A stretch of 11,755 bases of DNA from assembly GCA_003492055.1 (NCBI GenBank), contig DMZE01000143.1, positions 4,579 to 16,333 of the forward strand. Direction: 5' to 3'. Made by a program: the position numbers and the translations under genes. The first letter of the stretch is position 1. Each line of letters starts with the position of its first letter. The DNA comes from Cellvibrionales bacterium. Lineage in GTDB: Bacteria; Pseudomonadota; Gammaproteobacteria; Pseudomonadales; UBA7434. The notes under the pieces are model-generated. The model saw only the letters and a program-made list of their open reading frames with translations. It searched no databases and was not told the origin of the DNA. Positions 1 through 7,783 of this stretch are shown piece after piece.

Positions 1-5
1 CAATT

Positions 6-32
6 TTAGCACTCTTGATCTTAGAGTGCTAA
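6..32. promoter_or_regulatory. CIRCE operator (HrcA binding site)
   Basis: The sequence reads TTAGCACTC, nine bases, then GAGTGCTAA, which is an exact match to the CIRCE consensus bound by the heat-shock repressor HrcA. The arms are perfect inverted repeats. No T-run follows on either strand, so it is not a terminator. It lies beyond the 3' end of ftsX, so the gene it controls must start left of the window on the minus strand. In Pseudomonas and E. coli the gene after ftsX is rpoH, so CIRCE control of rpoH is the likely reading, though rpoH itself is not visible. I found no convincing sigma70 or sigma32 promoter in 33-173; the minus-strand hexamer TATATT there lacks a good -35 box. Confidence 0.9.
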
Positions 33-173
33 TGCAACAAAAGTTCATGCAAGATACTGATACTTAAAGATATACGGTGAATATACGACGGTTTTTAGTG
101 ATTGGAGCAACTTTGTTATGAAAAATTGTGAGCAAGTCCAATTTATAGTCGTTTAGTGGTTATTCTTAAGTGA

Positions 174-1184
174 TTAACGAGGCTCTAGTGCCCGAATATG
201 CTGGCTAGCCGCTAGCCATGCACCTAGCCAACCGAGTATAGCGCCCATAAGCACTAACGTAATACTGTTAGTGAATCCTAAGCCGGTTAGTACAATATCT
301 GTGCCGTAGACCAGAGATAACGAGTCTATAGCGTTAGTTAGTGCATACTTGCAGTAATGGATAAGTATAAGAGCGATAAGTGCTCCGCCAATACCAAACC
401 AGAGACCCATATACAGAAAGGGTCGTCTTACAAAGGCATTGGTAGCGCCAATTAACTTAGTGACAATAATCTCTTCGCGACGGTTATCTATGGAGAGTTT
501 GATGGTATTACCCACCACTAACACTACGCCAATAGCTAAGAGAGCAGTGAGTACCGCGGCCACTTGCTGGGCTAGGCCGATAATAGCGTGAAGCTTTTGC
601 AGCCATGCTAAGTCAATTTTGGCAACGGCGACCTTTTTCAGGGAGGCAGCTTTATCTCGCATTAACTCTGCATCATTAACGGTAAGTGATTGCTCACTCA
701 TTATAACGATGACAACGCCGGGAAGCGGGTTCTCTGGAAGGCTGTCAATGATTTCTGCAAAGCCTTCCATAGATTTAAAGCTGTCTTTTGCTTTTTGAGG
801 CGACACATAGCGAGTGCTGCTGACATTGTCCCAAGCAGCAATTTGATTGGCGAGCTTAAGGCCTTGGGTATTGCTAATACCGCTCTGAAGATAAAGGCTC
901 ATCTGCACATGGTCATTGGTTTGGCCAGTCAGTTGCGCGACATTAGTAATCGCAATATTCAAGGCGGCAGGAAGAGTAATAGCAATCGCTAGCACGAGCA
1001 TAGTCATCAAGCTTGATATTGGCGTGACAATTAATCGTCGAATGCTTTGCGCAGCGACTAAGCGATGATGGCTACGCCATGATTGGATACGGCTGGCTAA
1101 AGAGTGATTGGAGGTATTGATTCCTTGTCCAGAGTCAGATCGGTTTTCACCTGTGCGACGATTGGTTTTGGTCGATTTAAACAT
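174..1184 (-). CDS. ftsX: Cell division ABC transporter permease FtsX
   Basis: FtsX is the membrane subunit of the FtsEX complex. It sits at the septum in the inner membrane and passes ATP-driven signals to periplasmic activators of peptidoglycan amidases. The 336 residues (E. coli about 352) show the family layout: a basic cytoplasmic N-terminus (1-56), TM1 about 57-80, a periplasmic domain about 81-203 with LPENPLP at 149-155, TM2 about 204-226, TM3 about 256-276 and TM4 about 303-326. The conserved cytoplasmic stretch after TM2 has GNTIKLSI, NRREEI and KLIGAT. The ATG lies 3 bases after the ftsE stop, with only a weak GGA upstream inside ftsE, so translation is probably coupled. No terminator is evident after the stop, so some read-through toward the next gene is possible. 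Confidence 0.97.
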   Translation of the reverse strand: MFKSTKTNRRTGENRSDSGQGINTSNHSLASRIQSWRSHHRLVAAQSIRRLIVTPISSLMTMLVLAIAITLPAALNIAITNVAQLTGQTNDHVQMSLYLQSGISNTQGLKLANQIAAWDNVSSTRYVSPQKAKDSFKSMEGFAEIIDSLPENPLPGVVIVIMSEQSLTVNDAELMRDKAASLKKVAVAKIDLAWLQKLHAIIGLAQQVAAVLTALLAIGVVLVVGNTIKLSIDNRREEIIVTKLIGATNAFVRRPFLYMGLWFGIGGALIALILIHYCKYALTNAIDSLSLVYGTDIVLTGLGFTNSITLVLMGAILGWLGAWLAASQHIRALEPR

Positions 1185-1187
1185 GGC

Positions 1188-1892
1188 TTAGTTGTCGTCC
1201 ATGTTAGTGTCGGTATTCGGTGTCAGCTTGGGCGCTCCGTTACCGATTAAAGAGCCGTCACGTAATATCAGAGACCGATGGTGCATTCTGGCGATTAACG
1301 CTAAATCATGAGTGGCGACCAATACCGTTACGCCAACCTGGTTAAATTCTTTAAACAGTTGCATGATTTCAGCACTAAGCGTTGGATCCAGATTACCTGT
1401 GGGTTCATCTGCGAGTAAAAAGGGCGGTTTATTGACCACTGCGCGGGCAATACCAATACGCTGTTGCTCACCACCCGATAACATTTGCGGATTCATTTTT
1501 TCTTTGTGCAGCAGCTTCACTTTATCCAGCGCACCGCGAACTCGACGGCCAATATCTCTGGGATGATACCCAGCCACAATTAATGGCAGCGCCACATTGT
1601 CGTAAACCGAGCGATCAAATAATAATTGGTGGTTTTGATGGACAACACCCATTTTGCGTCGCAGCAACGGAACATGTCGTTTAGAGAGCTTGGCAAGATT
1701 TTGATTGTCGATCCAGACTTCGCCTGCAGAGGCGCGCTCCATCAACATAATCAATTTGAGTAAGGTGCTTTTTCCTGCGCCAGAATGACCGGTTAAAAAA
1801 GCCATTTCGCCCGCGTCCAGCTCAAAGCTGACATCGGACAACGCCTCTTGACCTGAATCGTAGCGTTTAGTGACGCCATCAAAGCGTATCAT
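1188..1892 (-). CDS. ftsE: Cell division ATP-binding protein FtsE
   Basis: FtsE is the cytoplasmic ATPase of FtsEX and drives conformational change in FtsX during septal wall splitting. All ABC motifs are present: Walker A GHSGAGKST (35-43), signature LSGGEQQR (138-145), Walker B FLLADEPTG (158-166) and the switch histidine in ATHD (H195). The Q-loop reads VHQNHQLL with Q86; the residue before the glutamine is His, where E. coli FtsE has Phe. The 234-residue protein is slightly longer than E. coli FtsE (222) because of a polar, Asp/Asn-rich C-terminal tail from about 215. Its ATG shares one base with the ftsY stop (TAATG on the coding strand), which indicates translational coupling in a ftsY-ftsE-ftsX operon. 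Confidence 0.97.
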   Translation of the reverse strand: MIRFDGVTKRYDSGQEALSDVSFELDAGEMAFLTGHSGAGKSTLLKLIMLMERASAGEVWIDNQNLAKLSKRHVPLLRRKMGVVHQNHQLLFDRSVYDNVALPLIVAGYHPRDIGRRVRGALDKVKLLHKEKMNPQMLSGGEQQRIGIARAVVNKPPFLLADEPTGNLDPTLSAEIMQLFKEFNQVGVTVLVATHDLALIARMHHRSLILRDGSLIGNGAPKLTPNTDTNMDDN

Positions 1893-3010
1893 TAGGCTTC
1901 CGTACCGCTAAAAATAGCGTTAACAAATTCATTTGCATCAAAGGGTCGCAGGTCATCGACTTGCTCGCCGACACCTATAAAGCGAATCGGTAATTGCAGT
2001 TTTTCACTAATCGCAAACAACACACCGCCTTTAGCTGTGCCATCCAATTTAGTGACGGCTAAACCAGTAACACCAATAATGGATTGAAATTTTTCAGCTT
2101 GTGCTACCGCGTTTTGACCGGTGGTGGCATCCAGCACCAAGAGAATCTCTTGTGGTGCGGCGGCATCGATTTTACCCATAACGCGAACCACTTTTTTCAA
2201 CTCTTCCATTAAGTTGTCTTTATTGTGTAAGCGTCCAGCGGTATCGGCAATTAGCACGTCAGCGCCCTTAGATTTAGCCGACTGCAAGGCATCAAAGATA
2301 ACCGAGGCGCTGTCTGCGCCAGTATGTTGCGCTACAACGGGTACATCATTGCGCTCGCCCCAAACTTGTAGTTGTTCAACGGCAGCGGCGCGATAGGTAT
2401 CACCTGCAGCTAACATAACGGATAAGCCTTGTTGCTGAAAACGTTTGGCTAACTTGCCAATGGTGGTTGTTTTGCCGGCACCATTAACGCCAACCACTAA
2501 AATAACATACGGTGATTGTGTGCGGTCTATAACGAAGGGTTCATCACTAGGACTTAATGTAGCGGCCAGCTCAGCCTTAAGCTGTTCATAGAGTGCGTCT
2601 GAATTTAATAATGCCTCGCGTTCAATACTGTCGGCGAGATTTGCCATAATGCGAGTGGTAGTATCGATACCGACATCAGAAATAAGTAATTGTGTTTCAA
2701 TTTCTTCGAGTAGCTCGTCATCAATTTCTTTTTTACCGAGTAATAAGCGGCCTAGGCCATCACCGAGTGAACTACTGGTTTTACTGAGTTTGCCTGATAG
2801 GCGTTGAAAAAAGCTTTTGGGTTTGGCTTCACTAATGGCTTTTGTTTCGCTAATGGCTTCAGCTTCAGAGGTGCTTTGATGATCAGTGCCAGTTATATCG
2901 TCATTAATGGCATTATCGGTATCAGATACTGTATTGGAATCAACAGCTACCTCAGAAGAGGTATCTTGTTCGGGTGTATTCTTATTCCCGCGTTTAAGAA
3001 AGCCCAGCAT
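1892..3010 (-). CDS. ftsY: Signal recognition particle receptor FtsY
   Basis: FtsY is the SRP receptor GTPase. It docks SRP-ribosome complexes at the inner membrane for co-translational insertion. The 372-residue protein has a short acidic A region (about 1-65; E. coli FtsY is 497 residues with a much longer one), followed by N and G domains. GTPase motifs are G1 GVNGAGKTTT (174-183), DTYRAAA (204-210), G3 DTAGR (256-260), G4 TKLD (320-323) and GVGE (346-349). The N-terminal MLGFLKR and the KSFFQRL segment near 65-71 may help membrane contact. The start ATG at 3010 has only a weak GAG-type ribosome binding site. It is the first gene of the operon with ftsE and ftsX and is divergent from rsmD; I could not fix its promoter. 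Confidence 0.98.
   Translation of the reverse strand: MLGFLKRGNKNTPEQDTSSEVAVDSNTVSDTDNAINDDITGTDHQSTSEAEAISETKAISEAKPKSFFQRLSGKLSKTSSSLGDGLGRLLLGKKEIDDELLEEIETQLLISDVGIDTTTRIMANLADSIEREALLNSDALYEQLKAELAATLSPSDEPFVIDRTQSPYVILVVGVNGAGKTTTIGKLAKRFQQQGLSVMLAAGDTYRAAAVEQLQVWGERNDVPVVAQHTGADSASVIFDALQSAKSKGADVLIADTAGRLHNKDNLMEELKKVVRVMGKIDAAAPQEILLVLDATTGQNAVAQAEKFQSIIGVTGLAVTKLDGTAKGGVLFAISEKLQLPIRFIGVGEQVDDLRPFDANEFVNAIFSGTEA
2813..2866 (-). repeat. Three 18-nt tandem units inside ftsY
   Basis: Within the acidic N-terminal region of FtsY, residues 49-66 read as three six-residue units: EAEAIS, ETKAIS and EAKPKS. At DNA level the two units covering 2828-2845 and 2846-2863 match at 14 of 18 bases, and the flanking copies are weaker. 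This looks like local slippage duplication in a low-constraint linker. Confidence 0.6.
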
Positions 3011-3109
3011 AAATCGTCTCGTTTGTTCGTCTGTAGGGTGTAAATTGCGTGTCAGTATTATGAAAATTGGGTCGTAGAACGCTTATGTCGTTCTTCGAGC
3101 ACTCTCGCG

Positions 3110-3115
3110 TATAAT
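3110..3115 (+). promoter_or_regulatory. Candidate -10 box for the rsmD transcript
   Basis: A perfect TATAAT hexamer lies about 87 bases before the rsmD ATG, in the 191-bp divergent gap between ftsY and rsmD. No good -35 box sits 16-18 bases upstream. That area instead holds a small inverted repeat, AGAACG at 3076-3081 and CGTTCT at 3089-3094, which could be an operator or chance. The call rests on the -10 sequence and position only. Confidence 0.45.
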
Positions 3116-3201
3116 CCGCCTTCGCAATAATAGATATCCTATCACTTATCTTTTGTATCGATAGCTGTATCTCAAACATTTTATGATGTAATTTAAACGA
3201 T

Positions 3202-3786
3202 ATGAAACGTAAAACGCCTAAAAAATCGACACTCTCATCCATTCGTATTATTGCAGGCCAATGGCGTGGTCGAAAATTACCCGTTGCAGAAATTGAAGGC
3301 TTAAGGCCAACCGGTGATCGCATAAGAGAAACATTATTTAATTGGCTCGATGCCGATATTGATGGTGCGCGGTGTCTGGATTTATTTGCCGGTAGTGGCG
3401 TCTTGGGGTTTGAGGCTTTATCACGTGGTGCTGGACAGGTTACAGCGCTGGATTCGAGCCGAGTTGCTGTGAATGCCTTAGAAGAAATGACGAAGTTACT
3501 GAATACGTCAGCATTGCAGGCCATGCAAATGGACGCCATACAATGGCTCAAATCGAAGCCAGCAGGGCTATTTGACCTTGTTTTTATTGACCCGCCTTTT
3601 CAGGCCGGTTTGCTTGATGAAACCTTGGCGCTATTAGCGGCTTCGAATTGCTTGGCAGCGGGGGCGCTCATTTATATTGAGCGAGATAGCAACGATGATC
3701 CGCCTCAATTGCCTCAAGGCTGGCAAATGCATAAAGATAAAGTGGCTGGCAGTGTGAGTTACGGGCTCTACACCGTTAATGCCTGA
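3202..3786 (+). CDS. rsmD: 16S rRNA (guanine966-N2)-methyltransferase RsmD
   Basis: RsmD methylates G966 of 16S rRNA at the N2 position using S-adenosylmethionine. The 194-residue protein is close to E. coli RsmD (198). It shows the N-terminal IIAGQWRGRKL segment (16-26), RPTGDRIRETLFNWL (35-49), the SAM-binding motif I LDLFAGSGVLGFEA (59-72), an acidic residue after the next strand (ALDSS, 82-86), and the catalytic motif IV DPPF (130-133). The ATG lacks a clear Shine-Dalgarno sequence; the start is supported by length and by conserved sequence beginning soon after it. It is divergent from ftsY, as in E. coli, and lies 82 bases before coaD in the same direction, so the two may share a transcript. 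Confidence 0.96.
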   Translation: MKRKTPKKSTLSSIRIIAGQWRGRKLPVAEIEGLRPTGDRIRETLFNWLDADIDGARCLDLFAGSGVLGFEALSRGAGQVTALDSSRVAVNALEEMTKLLNTSALQAMQMDAIQWLKSKPAGLFDLVFIDPPFQAGLLDETLALLAASNCLAAGALIYIERDSNDDPPQLPQGWQMHKDKVAGSVSYGLYTVNA

Positions 3787-3808
3787 TGCCAGCTATTAAT
3801 TTAAGTGA

Positions 3809-4347
<539 letters not shown>

Positions 4348-4348
<1 letters not shown>

Positions 4349-6222
4349 TGTTTACATTGCAGGCTTATCGAAATGTCGTAGCGCTTTTATCTACGCTATG
4401 TTTTTTTATGCTCTTTGTATTATCGGGTTGTACACAAGATTCTTCTTCACAAGCTAGTGATGCTGTTAAAGTCGGCAGTTCTGTAAGTGAAAGTCAGGAT
4501 AAAGATTTAGCGCCCGAGCCCGAAAGTAAAATCGTGAGTTTACACTCAGGTCAATCTACTGCCGTTAATAAAATAGCCGTAAGCAAAAAGTTTATGGCCG
4601 TGACGGCAAATCCATATGCGACACAAGCAGCTTATGCCATTTTGGAAAAAGGCGGTTCGGCTATTGATGCCGCAATTGCTGCGCAAATGGTATTGGGACT
4701 GGTTGAGCCTCAATCATCAGGTATTGGTGGCGGTGCATTTATGTTGTACTGGGATGCTGGTGAGAAAAAATTAATTGCCTATGATGGTCGTGAAGTTGCA
4801 CCTATGGCGGCCGATGAAAATTTATTTATAGGGCAAGACGGCAAACCGGATAGTTTTTTTGATGCGGTTATCGGTGGTAAAAGTGTTGGCGTACCTGGCG
4901 TTATTAAAATGTTAGAAGATGCGCATACAGATTATGGCAAGAAGGCATGGGACTCATTATTTGATGATGCCATTGCGTTAGCTGCAAATGGTTTTACTGT
5001 ATCGGAGCGGCTACATACATTAATTAAAGCCGTGCCTAAGGTAAGTGAGCGTGAGCGTATTGCCGAATATTTATTTGATGCTAATGGCGAGCCGTTAGCA
5101 GTAGGTCATCAATTAAAAAATCTTGAATATGCAAAAACCTTAAATGTTTTAGCGCACAATGGTAGCGATACGTTTTATCGCGGCCAGCTTGCACAGCAAA
5201 TGGTGGCCGCTACTAAAGAAGATAAAAATTCAGGCGCGTTGTCGCTTACCGATTTCATTCAATACCAAGCGGTTCAGCGACCAGCGCTTTGTAAGAAAAT
5301 ATTAACTTATCGCGTCTGTGGCATGGGCCCTCCTTCATCGGGTGCTAGTACAACATTGGCGATACTAGGTACCTTAGAACATCTTGTTAGTAATTTGGAT
5401 ACGCAGCGCGGAAATTATCAAGGGATGGAAAAAGACATCTTGAGTGCGCATTATTTTGTTGAAGCTTCGCGTTTAGCGTTTGCCGATAGAAATACTTATA
5501 TTGCTGATCCTGATTTTATTGATGTGCCTATTATACAGCTGTTAGATGATGACTACTTGCAGTTACGTAGCCAGTTTATTTCCACTGACAAGCCAATGAA
5601 GACAGTGACTGCGGGTCAGTTTGTTTTGCCAGAGGTCGGGCAGTATTTAACGCAGCCAAGTCCTGAATTGGTGTCAACCACGCATCTCAGTATTGTTGAT
5701 CAATACGGTAATGTCGTTAGTATGACGAGCAGTATTGAAATGGCATTTGGTTCGCGATTAATGGTGGGCGGGTTTATTTTAAATAACCAGCTTACCGATT
5801 TTTCTTTTGTGCCCCGTTATGCCGATAAAACTTTAGTAGCTAATCGTGTGCAGGGCGGTAAGCGTCCACGTAGTTCTATGTCGCCAATGATTGTTTTTGA
5901 TGAAAATGAACAGCCATTATTAATTATTGGCTCGCCGGGTGGTAAAAAAATTATTCCCTATGTTGCGCGCGTGTTATATGAGGTTTTATTTTTTGATAGC
6001 GCGTTAACCAAAAGTATTGAGCAACCACATATATTAAATACCGGTAGGCAATTAGAAATTGAAAAAGGTGCCGACCAAAAAGTATTTGACGCTTTAAAAG
6101 CGCTTGGGCATAAGCCGGTTTTTAAATCGCAGACCAGTGGCTTGCATGCCATTAGTCGTCGCAATAATGAATGGTTAGGTGTTGCTGATCCGCGTCGCGA
6201 AGGAACAGCCAAAGGCGATTGA
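4348..6222 (+). CDS. ggt: Gamma-glutamyltransferase, predicted lipoprotein
   Basis: This Ntn-hydrolase family enzyme cleaves gamma-glutamyl bonds, as in glutathione, or transfers the group to amino acids or peptides outside the cytoplasm. From ATG 4348 it has 624 residues. Residues 1-27 form a signal with lipobox LSGC, so C28 is the probable lipidated residue; T29 at +2 gives no inner-membrane retention signal. A polar linker runs to about 75. The large subunit has YDGREVAP (R148, equivalent to the substrate-binding Arg114 of E. coli). The predicted self-cleavage site is before T444 in STTHLSIVD, giving a small subunit with RPRSSMSP (S509, S510) and GSPGG (528-532). An upstream TTG at 4345 is a less likely start. 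Translation is probably coupled to coaD. The natural substrate is not known. Confidence 0.93.
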
Positions 6223-6263
6223 GGCGAATTTAGGTAGGTTGCGTTAGCGTAGGCAGGTGTTAA

Positions 6264-7079
6264 TTAGTGCTGACACTCGGGGCAGTAAAAAGTACTGCGC
6301 TGTCCTAGTCGAATTAATTTAATCGGTGTTTTGCATTTTTGGCAAGGAAGTTTGTCGCGACCATAAACGCGAAGTGTTTGCTGGAAATAACCTGGCTTAC
6401 CATCGCCCCCAACAAAATCTTTTAGTGTCGTGCCGCCCATTTCAATAGAGGCGCCGAGCACGTCAATAATATTTTTTGCCAATAAAGCATATTCTTTTTT
6501 TGTTAATCTTCCAGCCGCTTTGCCGGGGCGAATGCCGCTCATAAATAAAGCTTCGTTCGCATAAATATTGCCTGCGCCGACGACAATATGGTTATCCATA
6601 ATAAAGTTTTTAACGGGGACTTTCTTTTTTCGTGATGCTTTAAAAAGATGCTCGCCATTAAATTGTTCGTCGAAAGGTTCTGGCCCAAGCTTATTAAGTA
6701 GTGCATGTTCGTAAGGATTTTCGCCAAGCCAAAGGACCGAGCCGAAGCGTCGAGGATCATTAAATCTTAGGCACAGCTTATTAGGTAATTGAAAATCAAC
6801 ATGATCGTGTTTTTGTAAAGCAGTCTTTTGCTCAACAATACGCAAGCTGCCTGACATGCCTAAGTGAATCATAAAATAACCATGATCCAATTCGAATAAT
6901 AAATATTTTGCTCGTCGAGAAATAGAGCGCACTGTATGCCCATTAACTTTTTTTTCAAAGTCGTTTGGTATAGGCCAGCGAAAACGTCGCTCACGAATAG
7001 TCACGTGTGCGATTTTTTTCTTGGCAACAAAAGGATCGATGCCACGACGAGTCGTTTCTACTTCGGGTAGCTCAGGCAT
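6264..7079 (-). CDS. mutM: Formamidopyrimidine-DNA glycosylase MutM (Fpg)
   Basis: MutM removes 8-oxoguanine and formamidopyrimidines from DNA and nicks the abasic site. The 271-residue length matches E. coli (269). The mature N-terminus PELPEVE supplies the catalytic P2 and E3; K58 in RRAKYLLF, HLGMSG (72-77), NDPRRFG (107-113) and the helix-two-turn-helix GAGNIYANE (168-176) are all present. The C-terminal zinc finger has C246, C249, C266 and C269, with GQRSTFYC around R261. It lies downstream of the rpmG terminator and converges with ggt 41 bases away. No Shine-Dalgarno sequence precedes the ATG. Possible minus-strand promoter boxes are TTGCCC (7144-7149) with GATAAA (7121-7126), and TAGAAT at 7088-7093, which would start RNA at or next to the ATG. 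Confidence 0.98.
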   Translation of the reverse strand: MPELPEVETTRRGIDPFVAKKKIAHVTIRERRFRWPIPNDFEKKVNGHTVRSISRRAKYLLFELDHGYFMIHLGMSGSLRIVEQKTALQKHDHVDFQLPNKLCLRFNDPRRFGSVLWLGENPYEHALLNKLGPEPFDEQFNGEHLFKASRKKKVPVKNFIMDNHIVVGAGNIYANEALFMSGIRPGKAAGRLTKKEYALLAKNIIDVLGASIEMGGTTLKDFVGGDGKPGYFQQTLRVYGRDKLPCQKCKTPIKLIRLGQRSTFYCPECQH

Positions 7080-7150
7080 TTTTTTTCATTCTAGCGTGGT
7101 TTTTCGTTGTTCTTGACCTTTTTATCTTTATCGCCCTTTTCATGGGCAAT

Positions 7151-7180
7151 AAAAAACCCGCAAGCATGGCGGGTTTTTTT
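7151..7180 (-). terminator. Rho-independent terminator after rpmG
   Basis: An A-run, CCCGC, a 7-base loop, GCGGG and a T-run form a hairpin of up to 11 pairs (7151-7161 with 7169-7179). It starts 16 bases past the rpmG stop and has a U-run on the minus-strand transcript. The symmetry would also stop plus-strand RNA. It separates the rpmB-rpmG unit from mutM. Confidence 0.9.
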
Positions 7181-7195
7181 GGGCGTAAATAAAGA

Positions 7196-7351
7196 CTACT
7201 TTATTTTGCCTTCTTTATATGCAACATGCTTACGTACAACAGGGTCATATTTCTTGACTTCCATTTTTTCTGGCATGGTGCGTTTGTTTTTATCAGTCGT
7301 GTAAAAGTGGCCAGTGCCTGCTGATGAATTTAAACGAATCTTCTCTCTCAT
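7196..7351 (-). CDS. rpmG: 50S ribosomal protein L33
   Basis: L33 is a small protein of the large ribosomal subunit near the E site. Reading the minus strand from ATG 7351 gives 51 residues beginning [14 protein letters not shown] and ending YKEGKIK. The sequence aligns along its length with E. coli L33 (55 residues) but lacks the first few residues before the IREKI block. It has no CxxC pairs, so it is the zinc-free form. An AAGAGA sequence lies about 9 bases before the ATG. It follows rpmB by 28 bases, the usual L28-L33 operon, and is followed by a strong terminator. Confidence 0.96.
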   Translation of the reverse strand: MREKIRLNSSAGTGHFYTTDKNKRTMPEKMEVKKYDPVVRKHVAYKEGKIK

Positions 7352-7379
7352 AGCTAAAATCTCTTTTCTTTAAATAAGT

Positions 7380-7616
7380 TTAAACGGTTTCGCCGCGACC
7401 ACGAAGCTCAGCAACAATCACATCAATACCTTTTTTGTCGATTATACGCATGCCTTTAGACGATACACGTAAGCTGACAAAACGTTTTTCGGCTTCTAAC
7501 CAAAAACGATGGCGATGCAAGTTAGGCAAAAAACGACGCTTAGTACGGTTTTTTGCATGCGATACATTGTTACCCGTGATGGGGCGCTTGCCTGTTACTT
7601 GACAAACTTTGGACAT
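7380..7616 (-). CDS. rpmB: 50S ribosomal protein L28
   Basis: L28 is a large-subunit ribosomal protein needed for assembly. From ATG 7616 it has 78 residues, the standard length, with the family start [12 protein letters not shown], then [17 protein letters not shown] and [19 protein letters not shown]. The frame stays open to an ATG at 7706, but that extension overlaps the likely promoter. A strong GGAGAA Shine-Dalgarno sequence sits 5 bases before the chosen ATG. It is the first gene of the rpmB-rpmG unit. Confidence 0.98.
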   Translation of the reverse strand: MSKVCQVTGKRPITGNNVSHAKNRTKRRFLPNLHRHRFWLEAEKRFVSLRVSSKGMRIIDKKGIDVIVAELRGRGETV

Positions 7617-7670
7617 CTTAATTCTCCGGAGTATGAGTACGTTGAGGCTTTGGCCGCAACGACATACGCG

Positions 7671-7676
7671 ATTATA
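7671..7676 (-). promoter_or_regulatory. Candidate proximal -10 box for rpmB-rpmG
   Basis: The minus strand carries a perfect TATAAT here, 54 bases before the rpmB ATG. The -35 area is weak (CAAACT at 17-bp spacing). It would give a leader of roughly 45-50 bases. Confidence 0.5.
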
Positions 7677-7723
7677 TGTTTCAGGCGGACGATAGTTTGA
7701 CCACACTGTAAAAAGAGCGCGAC

Positions 7724-7752
7724 TTTATATCAGAACGAGCCGATCAAAACAA
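7724..7752 (-). promoter_or_regulatory. Candidate distal promoter for rpmB-rpmG
   Basis: On the minus strand TTGTTT (7747-7752) and TATAAA (7724-7729) are spaced by exactly 17 bases, about 108 bases before the rpmB ATG. The -10 box matches five of six consensus bases and the -35 box three. It may act in tandem with the proximal TATAAT. Confidence 0.45.
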
Positions 7753-7783
7753 GGATTATGTCTTTAAGGGGGCTAAATCAGCT

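Noticed and set aside
690..992. A 100-codon plus-strand open frame within ftsX
   Set aside because: It is antisense to a clear FtsX periplasmic domain and has no ribosome binding site or recognisable domain.
2994..3551. A 185-codon open frame on the minus strand across the rsmD 5' half and the ftsY-rsmD gap
   Set aside because: It lies opposite rsmD, which has all its methyltransferase motifs, and it overlaps the ftsY start. The protein has no recognisable domain.
6223..6263. Possible terminator between convergent ggt and mutM
   Set aside because: The 41-base gap has no stable hairpin with a U-run on either strand.
7133..7149. GCCC/GGGC inverted repeat before mutM
   Set aside because: Only four pairs with a seven-base loop; it is too weak to call beside the real terminator at 7151-7180.
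7617..7706. N-terminal extension of rpmB from an ATG at 7706
   Set aside because: L28 is 78 residues from ATG 7616 with a strong GGAG; the extension covers the TATAAT promoter candidate.
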